This document shows positions 17,009 through 24,532 of a stretch of 64,000 bases of DNA, in pieces (position 1 is the stretch's first letter; the number at the start of each line of letters is the position of its first letter). The translations under genes were made by a program, and so were the position numbers. Source of the stretch: Winslowiella toletana (GTDB taxonomy: Bacteria > Pseudomonadota > Gammaproteobacteria > Enterobacterales > Enterobacteriaceae); NCBI RefSeq assembly GCF_017875465.1, contig NZ_JAGGMQ010000001.1:806001-870000 (forward strand). Reading direction: 5' to 3'. The notes under the pieces were generated by a model. The model was given only the letters and a program-made list of their open reading frames with translations. It did not search any database and was not told the origin of the DNA.

Positions 17009-18028
17009 ATGAGCGAAGATAAAAAAACGGTAAATATTGACCTGTTGCGCCGCCGCCTGATGAAGTACTCCGCCCTGACCCTCGGTGGCGTGGCGCTGGA
17101 GGGCATGCTCGGCAGTCAGCTGGCCTTCGCCGCCGAAGAAGAGATTCGCATCGGCTACTGGCCGATTGTCGGCGGTTTACCCCTATATGTCGGCGTCGAG
17201 CGCGGTCTGTTTAAGCAGGCCGGACTCAATGTTAAAGCGGTAAAATTCGCCAGCGCACAACAAGTGGTCGAGTCGATGATCACTGGCCGCATTCACGGCT
17301 GCGCCAACGGTACTGCTACTGGCGCACTGGGACTGGGTGAAATCACCAGTCCCAATCTGTTTAAAATCATCTGCGCCAATCCATCTAATGAAAAAATGGT
17401 GCTGGATGAATTTCTGGTGCCACTCAATAGCACAGTACAAAGCATCGCAGAACTAAAAGGCAAAAAAATTGCCTGCGGCCCCGGCATTCAGAACGTCACT
17501 ATGGCAAAAATCATTCTGGAAAAAAATGGTTTTACCGCGCCACAGGTGATGGAGCTGCCGGTCGGTCAGCATGCCCCTGCCCTTGCTGCCGGACAAGTCG
17601 ACGGTGTCTATACCCTCGAACCCACCGGTACCGTGGGCCGTATGAAAGGTCTGGCGCGGGTGCTGGAGACCGGCGTGATTTCCAGATATGTGCTGGGCGA
17701 TGCCGCCGCGCCATGGTTTGGCGGCGCTGCCGCGCTGACCAGCAGTTTTATCAGCAGTGAAAATGCGCAGGCTACAGCCTTTATCGCCGCCTATGGCAAA
17801 GCCGTTGAATTTATTCAGCAAAACCCGGATGCCGCGCGTGAAAACGTCGCAGGCTACACCAGCATTGAACCGGCACTGGTGAAAGAGGTGCCGCTGCCGG
17901 GCTTTGTGATGTACGACCAGCTTACGGGCAATAATCTGCAATGGTTCCAGAAATTTTATGACGTGTTTAGCGAGCGTAAAATTTTCCGTCAGCCAGTAGA
18001 CGTCGCCAAAATTATCTATCACGCCTGA
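17009..18028 (+). CDS. NMT1/SsuA-type ABC substrate-binding protein with Tat-like signal
   Basis: The 339 residues start at the ATG at 17009, with GGGAG upstream; the frame open from 16976 is an extension. A twin-arginine-like start, RRRLMKYSALTLGG, leads to a signal ending near QLAFAAEE. The binding domain begins RIGYWPIVGGLPLYVGVERGLFKQAGL, the hallmark of the nitrate/sulfonate/taurine/pyrimidine-precursor class. FASAQQVVESMITGRI and LAAGQVDGVYTLEP are also family features. The ligand is not evident. A permease and an ATPase follow in one operon. Confidence 0.87.
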   Translation: MSEDKKTVNIDLLRRRLMKYSALTLGGVALEGMLGSQLAFAAEEEIRIGYWPIVGGLPLYVGVERGLFKQAGLNVKAVKFASAQQVVESMITGRIHGCANGTATGALGLGEITSPNLFKIICANPSNEKMVLDEFLVPLNSTVQSIAELKGKKIACGPGIQNVTMAKIILEKNGFTAPQVMELPVGQHAPALAAGQVDGVYTLEPTGTVGRMKGLARVLETGVISRYVLGDAAAPWFGGAAALTSSFISSENAQATAFIAAYGKAVEFIQQNPDAARENVAGYTSIEPALVKEVPLPGFVMYDQLTGNNLQWFQKFYDVFSERKIFRQPVDVAKIIYHA

Positions 18029-18040
18029 CAGGGAGGTTAT

Positions 18041-18805
18041 ATGTCATCACGCTGGTCACGTCGCCTGCTGCCGTTTATCGGCCCGGTGGTACTGTTTTTG
18101 CTGTGGCAAACGGCGGTAAGCGCCAGATGGCTTAATCCGGTGCTGCTGCCTTCGCCTGGTGAAACCCTTGGCTATCTGTTTTCGATGCTGGGTGACGCCA
18201 GCATGATGCAGGATATTGGCGCCACGCTGTATCGCACGCTAATGGCGTTCGCTTTTGCTGCGGTGATTGGCGTGCCGCTCGGCATCGTGTCAGGCAGCAG
18301 CGAAAAAGTCTACCGCAGCGTCGAGTTCCTGATCGACTTCTTTCGTTCTACCCCCTCGTCGGCGCTGATCCCGCTATTTATGTTAATTTTCGGCATCACC
18401 GACGCCAATAAAATCGCGATTGCCGCCTTTGCGGCGGTGCTGGTGATCCTGTTTAACAGCGCTTATGGCGTAATGAACGCCAAAAAGACCCGGTTAATGG
18501 CGGCGCAAGTGATGGGAATTTCACGCTGGCATATTTTTAAAGACATTATGCTGATGGAGAGCCTGGCGCAGACTTTTGTCGGCCTGCGTACCGGCGTCTC
18601 CATGGCGCTGGTGATCGTGATTGTCTCCGAGATGTTTATCGGTTCCGAAACCGGGCTGGGACACCGCATTATCGACGCCCAGCAGGTGTTTAATATCAAA
18701 GATATGTACGCTTCGATTCTGATTACCGGCGCTTTTGGCTACCTGCTAAATCTGGTTTTTCTGCTGATTGAGAAAAGTTTCGTCCACTGGAGTGGCAAAG
18801 CATGA
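18041..18805 (+). CDS. ABC transporter permease (SsuC/TauC type)
   Basis: The 254 residues have about six transmembrane helices. The cytoplasmic coupling loop is AAQVMGISRWHIFKDIMLMES, and the TLYRTLMAFAFAAVIGVPLGI and DFFRSTPSSALIPLFMLIFG regions are typical for this class. The gene begins 13 bases after the binding-protein gene, with GGGAGG in the gap, and overlaps the next gene by 4 bases (ATGA). Confidence 0.9.
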   Translation: MSSRWSRRLLPFIGPVVLFLLWQTAVSARWLNPVLLPSPGETLGYLFSMLGDASMMQDIGATLYRTLMAFAFAAVIGVPLGIVSGSSEKVYRSVEFLIDFFRSTPSSALIPLFMLIFGITDANKIAIAAFAAVLVILFNSAYGVMNAKKTRLMAAQVMGISRWHIFKDIMLMESLAQTFVGLRTGVSMALVIVIVSEMFIGSETGLGHRIIDAQQVFNIKDMYASILITGAFGYLLNLVFLLIEKSFVHWSGKA

Positions 18806-19590
18806 CGACAACGGAAATGATCTATCCCGCCCGTAACACCCACGTCACTATTCGCGGCCTGTATAAATCTTTTGCCGGTCAGCCGCTCTATCAGAACCTC
18901 AATCTTGATCTGCCAAAGGGCAAGATTGTCTCGATTTTCGGCCCGAATGGTTGCGGCAAATCAACGCTGATGAATATGGTGGCCGGGCTGATCCCGCCCG
19001 ACCAGGGTGAAGTGCTGTTTGATGGCAAAACCCTTGCTGAAACCACCATTGGCTATGTCTTCCAGAACTATCGTGAGGCGCTGTTCCCATGGATGAGCGC
19101 ATGGAAAAATATTGCTTATCCGCTGCTGCGCCGCGGCATGAGTAAAAGCGCGGTGCAGGCGCGGGTGCAGGAACTGGCGCAGATGTTTGATATCCGCTTT
19201 GATTTGCAGCGTTATCCGTATGAGCTGTCGGGTGGACAGCAGCAGACGGTATGTATTATGCGTGCGCTGGCGCCTGGCCCGGAGGTGATGTTTCTCGATG
19301 AGCCTTTCTCCGCGCTGGATTTTGAAATGACGCTGTTTATTCGTGACAAGCTGCAGGAAGTGCAGCAGGCCACCGGGGTGACCATGCTGATTGTCTCTCA
19401 TGACCTTGAAGATGCGGTGTTTCTCGCTGACGAGATCCTGCTGCTGACCCGGCGGCCCACCAGCGTCGCCGAAATTGTGCCCTTTACCCTGCCGCGTCCA
19501 CGCGGTGCGGAAGCGATGAGCGATCCGGAGTTTATCCGCGTCAAAGCCCATACGCTGGCGGTATTTAAACGCGAAATGGCGGCAGGCTAA
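18802..19590 (+). CDS. ABC transporter ATP-binding protein (SsuB/TauB type)
   Basis: The 262 residues contain Walker A GPNGCGKST, Q loop VFQNYREALFPWMSAWKNI, signature LSGGQQQT, Walker B VMFLDEPFSALD and H loop IVSHD. The position after Q, where R is usual, holds TVCIMRAL. It completes the importer with the two preceding genes and is translationally coupled to the permease by an ATGA overlap. Confidence 0.92.
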   Translation: MTTTEMIYPARNTHVTIRGLYKSFAGQPLYQNLNLDLPKGKIVSIFGPNGCGKSTLMNMVAGLIPPDQGEVLFDGKTLAETTIGYVFQNYREALFPWMSAWKNIAYPLLRRGMSKSAVQARVQELAQMFDIRFDLQRYPYELSGGQQQTVCIMRALAPGPEVMFLDEPFSALDFEMTLFIRDKLQEVQQATGVTMLIVSHDLEDAVFLADEILLLTRRPTSVAEIVPFTLPRPRGAEAMSDPEFIRVKAHTLAVFKREMAAG

Positions 19591-19628
19591 GCCATCTCAG
19601 GCTCTGTCGCTGGCGGCAGAGCTGATTA

Positions 19629-20087
19629 TTAACAACCCAGTTCACTTAATCCCGGATGTTCATCCGGGCGGCGCCCCAGCGGCCAGTGAAACAGACGATC
19701 GTCCGGCTGAATTGGCAAATCGTTGATGCTGGCGAAACGCTCGGTCATCAAACCTTCCGCATTAAAGCGCCAGTTTTCATTGCCGTAGCTGCGAAACCAG
19801 TTACCGCTGTCATCATGCCATTCATAGGCAAAACGCACCGCAATCACATCGTCGCTACAGGCCCACAACTGCTTGATTAAACGATACTGGTGCTCTTGCG
19901 CCCATTTACGGGTCAGAAAGGCAACGACCTGATCGCGACCATGGATAAACTGCGCGCGATTACGCCAGCGCGTGTCCGGCGCATAAACCTGCGCGACGCG
20001 TTGCGGATCGCGTGAATTCCACGCATCCTCGGCCATACGCACTTTTTTGCTGGCGCTGGCATTATCAAACGGGGGAACTAATGACAT
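19629..20087 (-). CDS. SnoaL/NTF2-fold protein, DUF1348 family
   Basis: The 152 residues start at the ATG at 20087, which has AGGAGG at optimal distance. The longer frame to 20405 runs through the operator region and the opposite gene and is an artefact. Family features are [35 protein letters not shown] and [21 protein letters not shown]. The biochemical role of DUF1348 proteins is not established. It is transcribed away from a TetR regulator through a shared operator region and is very probably its target. Confidence 0.88.
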   Translation of the reverse strand: MSLVPPFDNASASKKVRMAEDAWNSRDPQRVAQVYAPDTRWRNRAQFIHGRDQVVAFLTRKWAQEHQYRLIKQLWACSDDVIAVRFAYEWHDDSGNWFRSYGNENWRFNAEGLMTERFASINDLPIQPDDRLFHWPLGRRPDEHPGLSELGC

Positions 20088-20104
20088 ATGGCCTCCTGAA
20101 GTAA

Positions 20105-20122
20105 GTAGACAACTCTGTCTAC
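20105..20122. promoter_or_regulatory. TetR-type operator, copy 1
   Basis: The 18-base sequence GTAGACAACTCTGTCTAC has 7-base inverted arms, GTAGACA/TGTCTAC, around 4 central bases. It lies 17 bases upstream of the DUF1348 start. Copy 2 at 20142 is its exact reverse complement. Confidence 0.8.
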
Positions 20123-20141
20123 CTGTATTACTCTGCCGTAT

Positions 20142-20159
20142 GTAGACAGAGTTGTCTAC
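20142..20159. promoter_or_regulatory. TetR-type operator, copy 2
   Basis: GTAGACAGAGTTGTCTAC is the exact reverse complement of the copy at 20105, with centres 37 bases apart. It lies 18 bases upstream of the regulator start codon, so binding here should repress the regulator gene itself. Confidence 0.8.
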
Positions 20160-20177
20160 CACCATCTGAGGAATTTG

Positions 20178-20744
20178 ATGCTGATCTCCGAACCTTGTAA
20201 TGCGCAAGCCAGCGCCCACGATCGTATTCTTGCCAGCGCCCATCGCCTGTTTTATCAGGATGGTATTCGCGCGACGGGCGTTGACAAGATTATTGCGGCG
20301 GCTGGCGTCACCAAAGTGACTTTCTATCGTCATTTTCCGGCGAAAAACGATCTGGTTCTGGCTTTCCTGCAGTTGCGCCATCAGCGCTGGATCGCCGGTT
20401 TTCAACAGTTGCTGGCGGCAGAACAGTGCGCAAAAAATCCTGTCCGGGCGTTAACCGCGGCATTCCACCGCTGGTTTCAACAGCCCGACTTTCGCGGCTG
20501 CGCCTTTATCAATGCCGCCACCGAACTGGCCGATACGCTGCCAGAGGCGCTGGCTATTGTGCAACAGCATAAGCAGCAAATGTGCGCAGCGATTGCCGCG
20601 CATTTACCCGCAGAGCAGCAGAGCCGGGCGGAGCTGGTGGCGATATTAGTGGATGGCGCGATTGTGCAGGTGCAGATGGGTAAAGATATTGAGCGAACGG
20701 CGTTACTGCTGGAGGAGGCGCTGGGGGCGATACTGGCGCGATAG
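20178..20744 (+). CDS. TetR-family transcriptional regulator
   Basis: The 188 residues have an N-terminal helix-turn-helix, with [46 protein letters not shown] at about residues 16-60. The C-terminal ligand domain includes the [13 protein letters not shown] motif of the YdeS/LmrA-like subgroup. The ATG at 20178 has GAGGAA upstream. It is divergent from the DUF1348 gene, with two palindromic operators between. The likely inducer is a small hydrophobic compound, but none can be named. Confidence 0.92.
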   Translation: MLISEPCNAQASAHDRILASAHRLFYQDGIRATGVDKIIAAAGVTKVTFYRHFPAKNDLVLAFLQLRHQRWIAGFQQLLAAEQCAKNPVRALTAAFHRWFQQPDFRGCAFINAATELADTLPEALAIVQQHKQQMCAAIAAHLPAEQQSRAELVAILVDGAIVQVQMGKDIERTALLLEEALGAILAR

Positions 20745-20831
20745 CGATCAGTGCTTGTAAATATTGCAGGCCTGATTCCCATCGGCCTGCTCAGAGTTTA
20801 TACTGCTCACGTAGATTAACGGAGGCTCTTT

Positions 20832-21014
20832 ATGAAACATTCTCCAAAGCAGAATGCTGCAATTCTTAGTCTCGATGCTCCGACTGTAAGGCTTACCGGG
20901 ACGCGTAAGCAGAAGACGGCTCAGCTGAGTAAAATGTTTGCTCAGGCTGAAGAAAGGATTCAGGGAGAAAACAAACATCGTGGCGATCGAGAAACGCTTT
21001 ATAGCAAAAGTTGA
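20832..21014 (+). CDS. Hypothetical 60-residue basic protein, first of an overlapping pair
   Basis: The ATG is preceded by a strong GGAGG site, so translation is likely. The product is polar and basic (MKHSPKQNAA, TRKQKTAQLSKMFAQAEERIQ) with no signal or membrane part. I recognise no family. Its 3' end overlaps the start of the next gene by 35 bases in another frame. A small basic first gene overlapping a larger second gene recalls toxin-antitoxin or adaptor-effector pairs, but there is no homology evidence for either. Confidence 0.6.
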   Translation: MKHSPKQNAAILSLDAPTVRLTGTRKQKTAQLSKMFAQAEERIQGENKHRGDRETLYSKS

Positions 21015-21543
21015 GTTCAGCGAAGAATTTGCTTACGCCAGTGCCAGACTGGAATACGGCACTGAAAAAATGCATAAAATGAATTTTACTCTTGGTGAAA
21101 CACTTCTCCAGACGGTGATCAGGCTCACTGATCATATCGAAGACACTCACACAATCTCTCTATATTCTGGCGACGATTCACCCGGCTGGGGACGCGTTAA
21201 AGCCATGGATACCTTTGAAGCTGCTGACGGGCGTGTAGCTGCTGGCATCGGGTATTATGTTGGTTTTTTTCATGGCCGAATTATTGCTGGAAAACATGAC
21301 CCCCTGATCATTGTTTCGTTTCGCGGAAAGATGGTCGATATTCCCATTGGCTACGACAGCGCCTGGGAGGTAGCAATCTTCCATGGTGTCAGCGATCACA
21401 AGGTTCTGTTCGGTGAAGGTAGTGAAAAGTATGATGAAGATTTTATGCGCAAAAAGCGCGAGAAAATCTCAGACATCCTGAATTTTCACGCTCATTATCC
21501 AGGCTGCGATAGCGCAGCAGAAGATCATAACACTCAAGAATAA
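20980..21543 (+). CDS. Hypothetical 187-residue protein, second of an overlapping pair
   Basis: The start is taken as the GTG at 20980 (MAIEKRFIAKVEFSEEF...), with AGGGAG 12 bases upstream; a TTG at 20938 is the other option. The product is soluble and mixed alpha/beta. It contains LGETLLQTVIRLTDHIEDTHTISLYSG, a Gly-rich GWGRV...GRVAAGIGYYVGFFHGRI part and a charged helical end, KYDEDFMRKKREKISDIL. The family is unknown to me. Local base composition is more AT-rich than the flanking backbone. An intrinsic terminator follows. Confidence 0.6.
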   Translation: MAIEKRFIAKVEFSEEFAYASARLEYGTEKMHKMNFTLGETLLQTVIRLTDHIEDTHTISLYSGDDSPGWGRVKAMDTFEAADGRVAAGIGYYVGFFHGRIIAGKHDPLIIVSFRGKMVDIPIGYDSAWEVAIFHGVSDHKVLFGEGSEKYDEDFMRKKREKISDILNFHAHYPGCDSAAEDHNTQE

Positions 21544-21551
21544 ACAATGAT

Positions 21552-21573
21552 AAAGCCAGCAATGCTGGCTTTA
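21552..21573 (+). terminator. Terminator after the unknown pair
   Basis: An AAAGCCAGCA/TGCTGGCTTT stem with almost no loop is followed by ATTTAT. The A-rich left flank lets it also serve the converging porin gene. Confidence 0.75.
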
Positions 21574-21654
21574 TTTATATGAATCACCAGCTAATTACGC
21601 TGGCATTTTGGTTAAGGCAGGAGCGGGAGCGCACTGCGACGCCCCCGTTGACAC

Positions 21655-22758
21655 TTAGAACTGGTAAACCAGACCCAGCGCCACAATATCATCAGTATTC
21701 ACGCCAGCATCCTGGGTGAACTGATTGTCATCCAGCATATTGATCTGGTAATCAACATAGGTGGACATGTTTTTGTTGAAATAGTAAGTCGCGCCCACAT
21801 CGATGTATTTTTTCAGGTTCTGTTTGCCATAACCTTCAACATCGGTACCGCGTGAGGTGACGTAAGCCAGTGACGGACGCAGGCCGAAGTCGAACTGATA
21901 CTGCGCCACCAGTTCCCAGTTTTCTGCTTTATCCGCATAACCGTATGCGCCGGAACCACTGGTGCCGAAACGGGTTGCGTTATAGGACTTGGTATACATC
22001 GCCGCCAGGTAGATATTATTGGCGTCATATTTCAGACCACCGGTATAAGCGGTCGCTTTATCACCGCTACCCAGCGTGTCTGGGGCGTTCTGGTCTGTCG
22101 TACGGTCAGAGGAGAACATGGAGGCGCCGATACCGAAGCCAGAACCGATATCGTAAGTGGTGGACATACCCCAGCCATCGCCATTCTGGCCCAGAACATC
22201 ACGGCCGTTTGGCGATTCCGTGGCGCTGCTGTTTTTGCCCTGATACTGAACCGCGAAGTTCAGGCCATCGACCAGACCAAAGAAGTTGCTGTTACGGTAA
22301 GTGGCCATGCCATTACCGCGCTGGAACATAAAGTTGTCAGCGCCGTAGGTGTCGCCGCCAAACTCTGGCAGTACGTCGGTCCATGCGCCGATATCGTACG
22401 CCACACCGTAGTTACGACCGTAATCGAAAGAACCCGCATCACCGAATTTCAGACCCGCAAATCCGACACGGGTATAGCTGTTTGCGGTGCCTTCTGACTC
22501 CGCGTTGTTCAGTGCAGCCTGGTACTCCCACTGGCCGTAACCCGTCAGCTGGTCGGAAACCTGGGTTTCACCTTTGAAACCGAAACGAACATAGGACTGA
22601 TCGCCATCACTGCCGTCGTTATCGGAGAAATAGTGCAAGCCATCGACTTTACCGAAGAGATCTAATTTGTTGCCGTCTTTATTATAGATCTCTGCTGCAC
22701 CCGCTGAGCCGGCGATCAGCATCGCGGGGACCATCAGGGAAAGAACTCGAAGTTTCAT
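21655..22758 (-). CDS. ompC: Outer membrane porin OmpC
   Basis: The 367 residues begin with a signal peptide ([21 protein letters not shown], then [24 protein letters not shown]), the classic OmpC/OmpF start. PEFGGDT in the constriction loop and the terminal aromatic of GLVYQF are typical of 16-strand trimeric porins. Position and the divergent micF gene identify it as ompC and not ompF. It forms channels for small hydrophilic solutes, and OmpR regulates it through sites about 125-165 bases upstream. Confidence 0.94.
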   Translation of the reverse strand: MKLRVLSLMVPAMLIAGSAGAAEIYNKDGNKLDLFGKVDGLHYFSDNDGSDGDQSYVRFGFKGETQVSDQLTGYGQWEYQAALNNAESEGTANSYTRVGFAGLKFGDAGSFDYGRNYGVAYDIGAWTDVLPEFGGDTYGADNFMFQRGNGMATYRNSNFFGLVDGLNFAVQYQGKNSSATESPNGRDVLGQNGDGWGMSTTYDIGSGFGIGASMFSSDRTTDQNAPDTLGSGDKATAYTGGLKYDANNIYLAAMYTKSYNATRFGTSGSGAYGYADKAENWELVAQYQFDFGLRPSLAYVTSRGTDVEGYGKQNLKKYIDVGATYYFNKNMSTYVDYQINMLDDNQFTQDAGVNTDDIVALGLVYQF

Positions 22759-22881
22759 TTTATTACCCTCTAGTTATGTGCCTTATTTGCCACTGCGTGC
22801 TGAACGTTTAAAATTCAGCCGGCAAGCTATTGTCAATTTGAGGGAACTAATATGCTATCGGGAAAATGCTACTGAATCTCC

Positions 22882-22922
22882 GAAACTGTTTCAAACTAAA
22901 TGATACATATTTCAAAATGTAA
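22882..22922 (-). promoter_or_regulatory. OmpR-binding sites upstream of ompC
   Basis: On the minus strand, TTACATTTTGAAATATGTAT (within 22902-22922) closely matches the OmpR consensus of the ompC/ompF C1/F1 boxes, and AGTTTGAAACAGTTTC (22882-22897) is a second box. The whole interval 22759-23077 between ompC and micF is AT-rich and holds no open frame, as expected for this shared control region. Confidence 0.75.
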
Positions 22923-23077
22923 TTTTTGCGGAACTTTTACACAGCACTCATAGCTAAAAAATATAGCACTTAATGCACCAAAATATATTAAACCTTATAA
23001 ATCATTGAATTACATAAAATTACATTTTAAGCACTGAATGATAAAAATAATCTGCCATCAGGTTATAGAATGTACCC

Positions 23078-23174
23078 GCTATCATCATTTTATTTGATTA
23101 TTACCTTCATTCACCCCGAATGAGATGTTATACCGTTATTTCCCGCCGAACGTTATTTGTTCGGCATTTTTTTT
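23078..23174 (+). ncRNA. micF: MicF antisense sRNA
   Basis: It starts GCTATCATCATTTTATTT, nearly identical to the 5' seed of E. coli MicF, and continues with ATTACCTTCATTCA. It ends with the terminator GCCGAAC/GTTCGGC plus eight T. A TAGAAT box lies 6 bases before the start. It is divergent from ompC, as in E. coli. MicF base-pairs with ompF mRNA at its ribosome site with Hfq and blocks translation. Other targets are known in enterobacteria. Confidence 0.93.
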
Positions 23175-23299
23175 GCCCGTTTTCCGCTGATTATCTGATC
23201 GTCATTAAACGTAAACCTGTTTTACACGCGAAAAATAACCGCTCTTTATTAGCGCATTATTTGCATCTTTTAGCACGCAATGCTCATTTATAAGCGGCA

Positions 23300-23332
23300 A
23301 TTATTTCCACTTATTTATTTTGTGGAAATAAT
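23300..23332 (-). other. Long hairpin behind the type I secretion operon
   Basis: A perfect 11-base-pair stem, ATTATTTCCAC/GTGGAAATAAT, with an 11-base AT-rich loop lies 31 bases after the stop of the HlyD gene. It lacks a T run, so it may protect the 3' end of the mRNA. Confidence 0.5.
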
Positions 23333-23362
23333 CGACGTCTTAATTATTGCTGGCGCTATTTC

Positions 23363-24532
23363 CTAGCGTTCGCGCATTGATTCTTTAACTTTATTCAGCG
23401 GCTTAATCAGATAATCCATCACTGATTTCTGACCAGTTTTAATTTCAACACTGGCGACCATACCGGGCACTATCGGGAAGGTGCGTCCGGCGCGATTGGT
23501 TAATTCGGCCTTTTGTGTGCGTACATAGATGCGATAGTAGTATTGATCACGCTTCACCTCATCCTGCAGGGTGTCCGGTGAGACACTCTCCACATCGCCC
23601 GTCAGATTGCCGTAGATTGAGGAGTCATAAGCGGTAATTTTCACTGTCGCCGGCAGTCCTGGCCGGATATAGGCGATATCGCGTGGGTTGATGCGGGTTT
23701 CAATCAGCAGCTGATCCTCCAGCGGCACAATTTCCATCAGCTTGCCGCCCGGCTGGAGTACGCCGCCGACGGTGGTAACCTGAATATCTTTCACAATTCC
23801 GCGCACCGGCGAATAGAGCACCGCGTGATTCAGCTGATCCTGCTTACCGGTCAGCACCTGCAATTGCGCATCAAGATCGGCGTTATTCTTCACCTGCTCT
23901 TCACGCGCGCGCACCGCATAGTCATTGGTCGCTTCATCGATTTTACCGCGCAGTTCTGCCACCTGGCGCTGCAACCGAATCACCTCAACCTGTCCGGCCG
24001 CTCCTTTGGCGACCAGCGGCTGCGTCATCCGCAACTCATCCTGCACCAGTTTCATCGACTGCTGCAGATTTCTGACGGTCTCTGTCAGATTACGGCGACG
24101 TGACTGATAGAGCTGTGTTTCGCGCGCCACCAGCTCCGGCTCCTGCAGGGTTTCAGCACTAAACTGCAACGGCGCGCCGGTAAGTTCTGAACGCAGGCGC
24201 TCAGCTGAGGCGCGTAAAGTGCGCGCTTTGGATTGCGCTTCGCCAAAGTTGGACTGAAAACGGGTCGGATCCAGTCGTCCAAGAACCTGGCCCTTCTCGA
24301 CAATATCCCCTTCATGCACATTCAGTTGTTCCACAATACCGCCATCGAGACTTTCAATCACCTGCGCGCGGGTGGAAGGCGTCACTTTACCGGTGCCCAC
24401 TGTCACTTCATCGAGGATGGCGAAGTGCGCCCAGACCAGAAACAGCACCAGCGCGGCGGTCGAAATCCAGATAATCGCCGAAGTGCGTTTTTCATTTCGC
24501 TTTAGATCGCGGTCAATCAGAATCAGGCTCAT
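23363..24532 (-). CDS. bapD: Type I secretion membrane-fusion protein (HlyD/BapD/LapC type)
   Basis: The 389 residues have a cytoplasmic start rich in Lys/Arg and one transmembrane helix at about 22-41. A periplasmic lipoyl part is seen in EQLNVHEGDIVEKGQVLGRLDPTRFQ, with a coiled-coil hairpin over about 85-225. A beta-barrel follows with YSPVRGIVKDIQVTTVGGV and GMVASVEIKTG. The end, SVMDYLIKPLNKVKESMRER, is typical of HlyD proteins of adhesin exporters. It bridges the ABC exporter and the outer membrane channel. Its ATG overlaps the stop of the ABC gene by 4 bases. The symbol is by analogy with Salmonella bapD. Confidence 0.88.
   Translation of the reverse strand: MSLILIDRDLKRNEKRTSAIIWISTAALVLFLVWAHFAILDEVTVGTGKVTPSTRAQVIESLDGGIVEQLNVHEGDIVEKGQVLGRLDPTRFQSNFGEAQSKARTLRASAERLRSELTGAPLQFSAETLQEPELVARETQLYQSRRRNLTETVRNLQQSMKLVQDELRMTQPLVAKGAAGQVEVIRLQRQVAELRGKIDEATNDYAVRAREEQVKNNADLDAQLQVLTGKQDQLNHAVLYSPVRGIVKDIQVTTVGGVLQPGGKLMEIVPLEDQLLIETRINPRDIAYIRPGLPATVKITAYDSSIYGNLTGDVESVSPDTLQDEVKRDQYYYRIYVRTQKAELTNRAGRTFPIVPGMVASVEIKTGQKSVMDYLIKPLNKVKESMRER

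Noticed and set aside
19629..20405. DUF1348 protein extended to 258 residues
   Set aside because: The extension reads through the operator pair and antisense to tetR. The ATG at 20087 has an ideal ribosome site.
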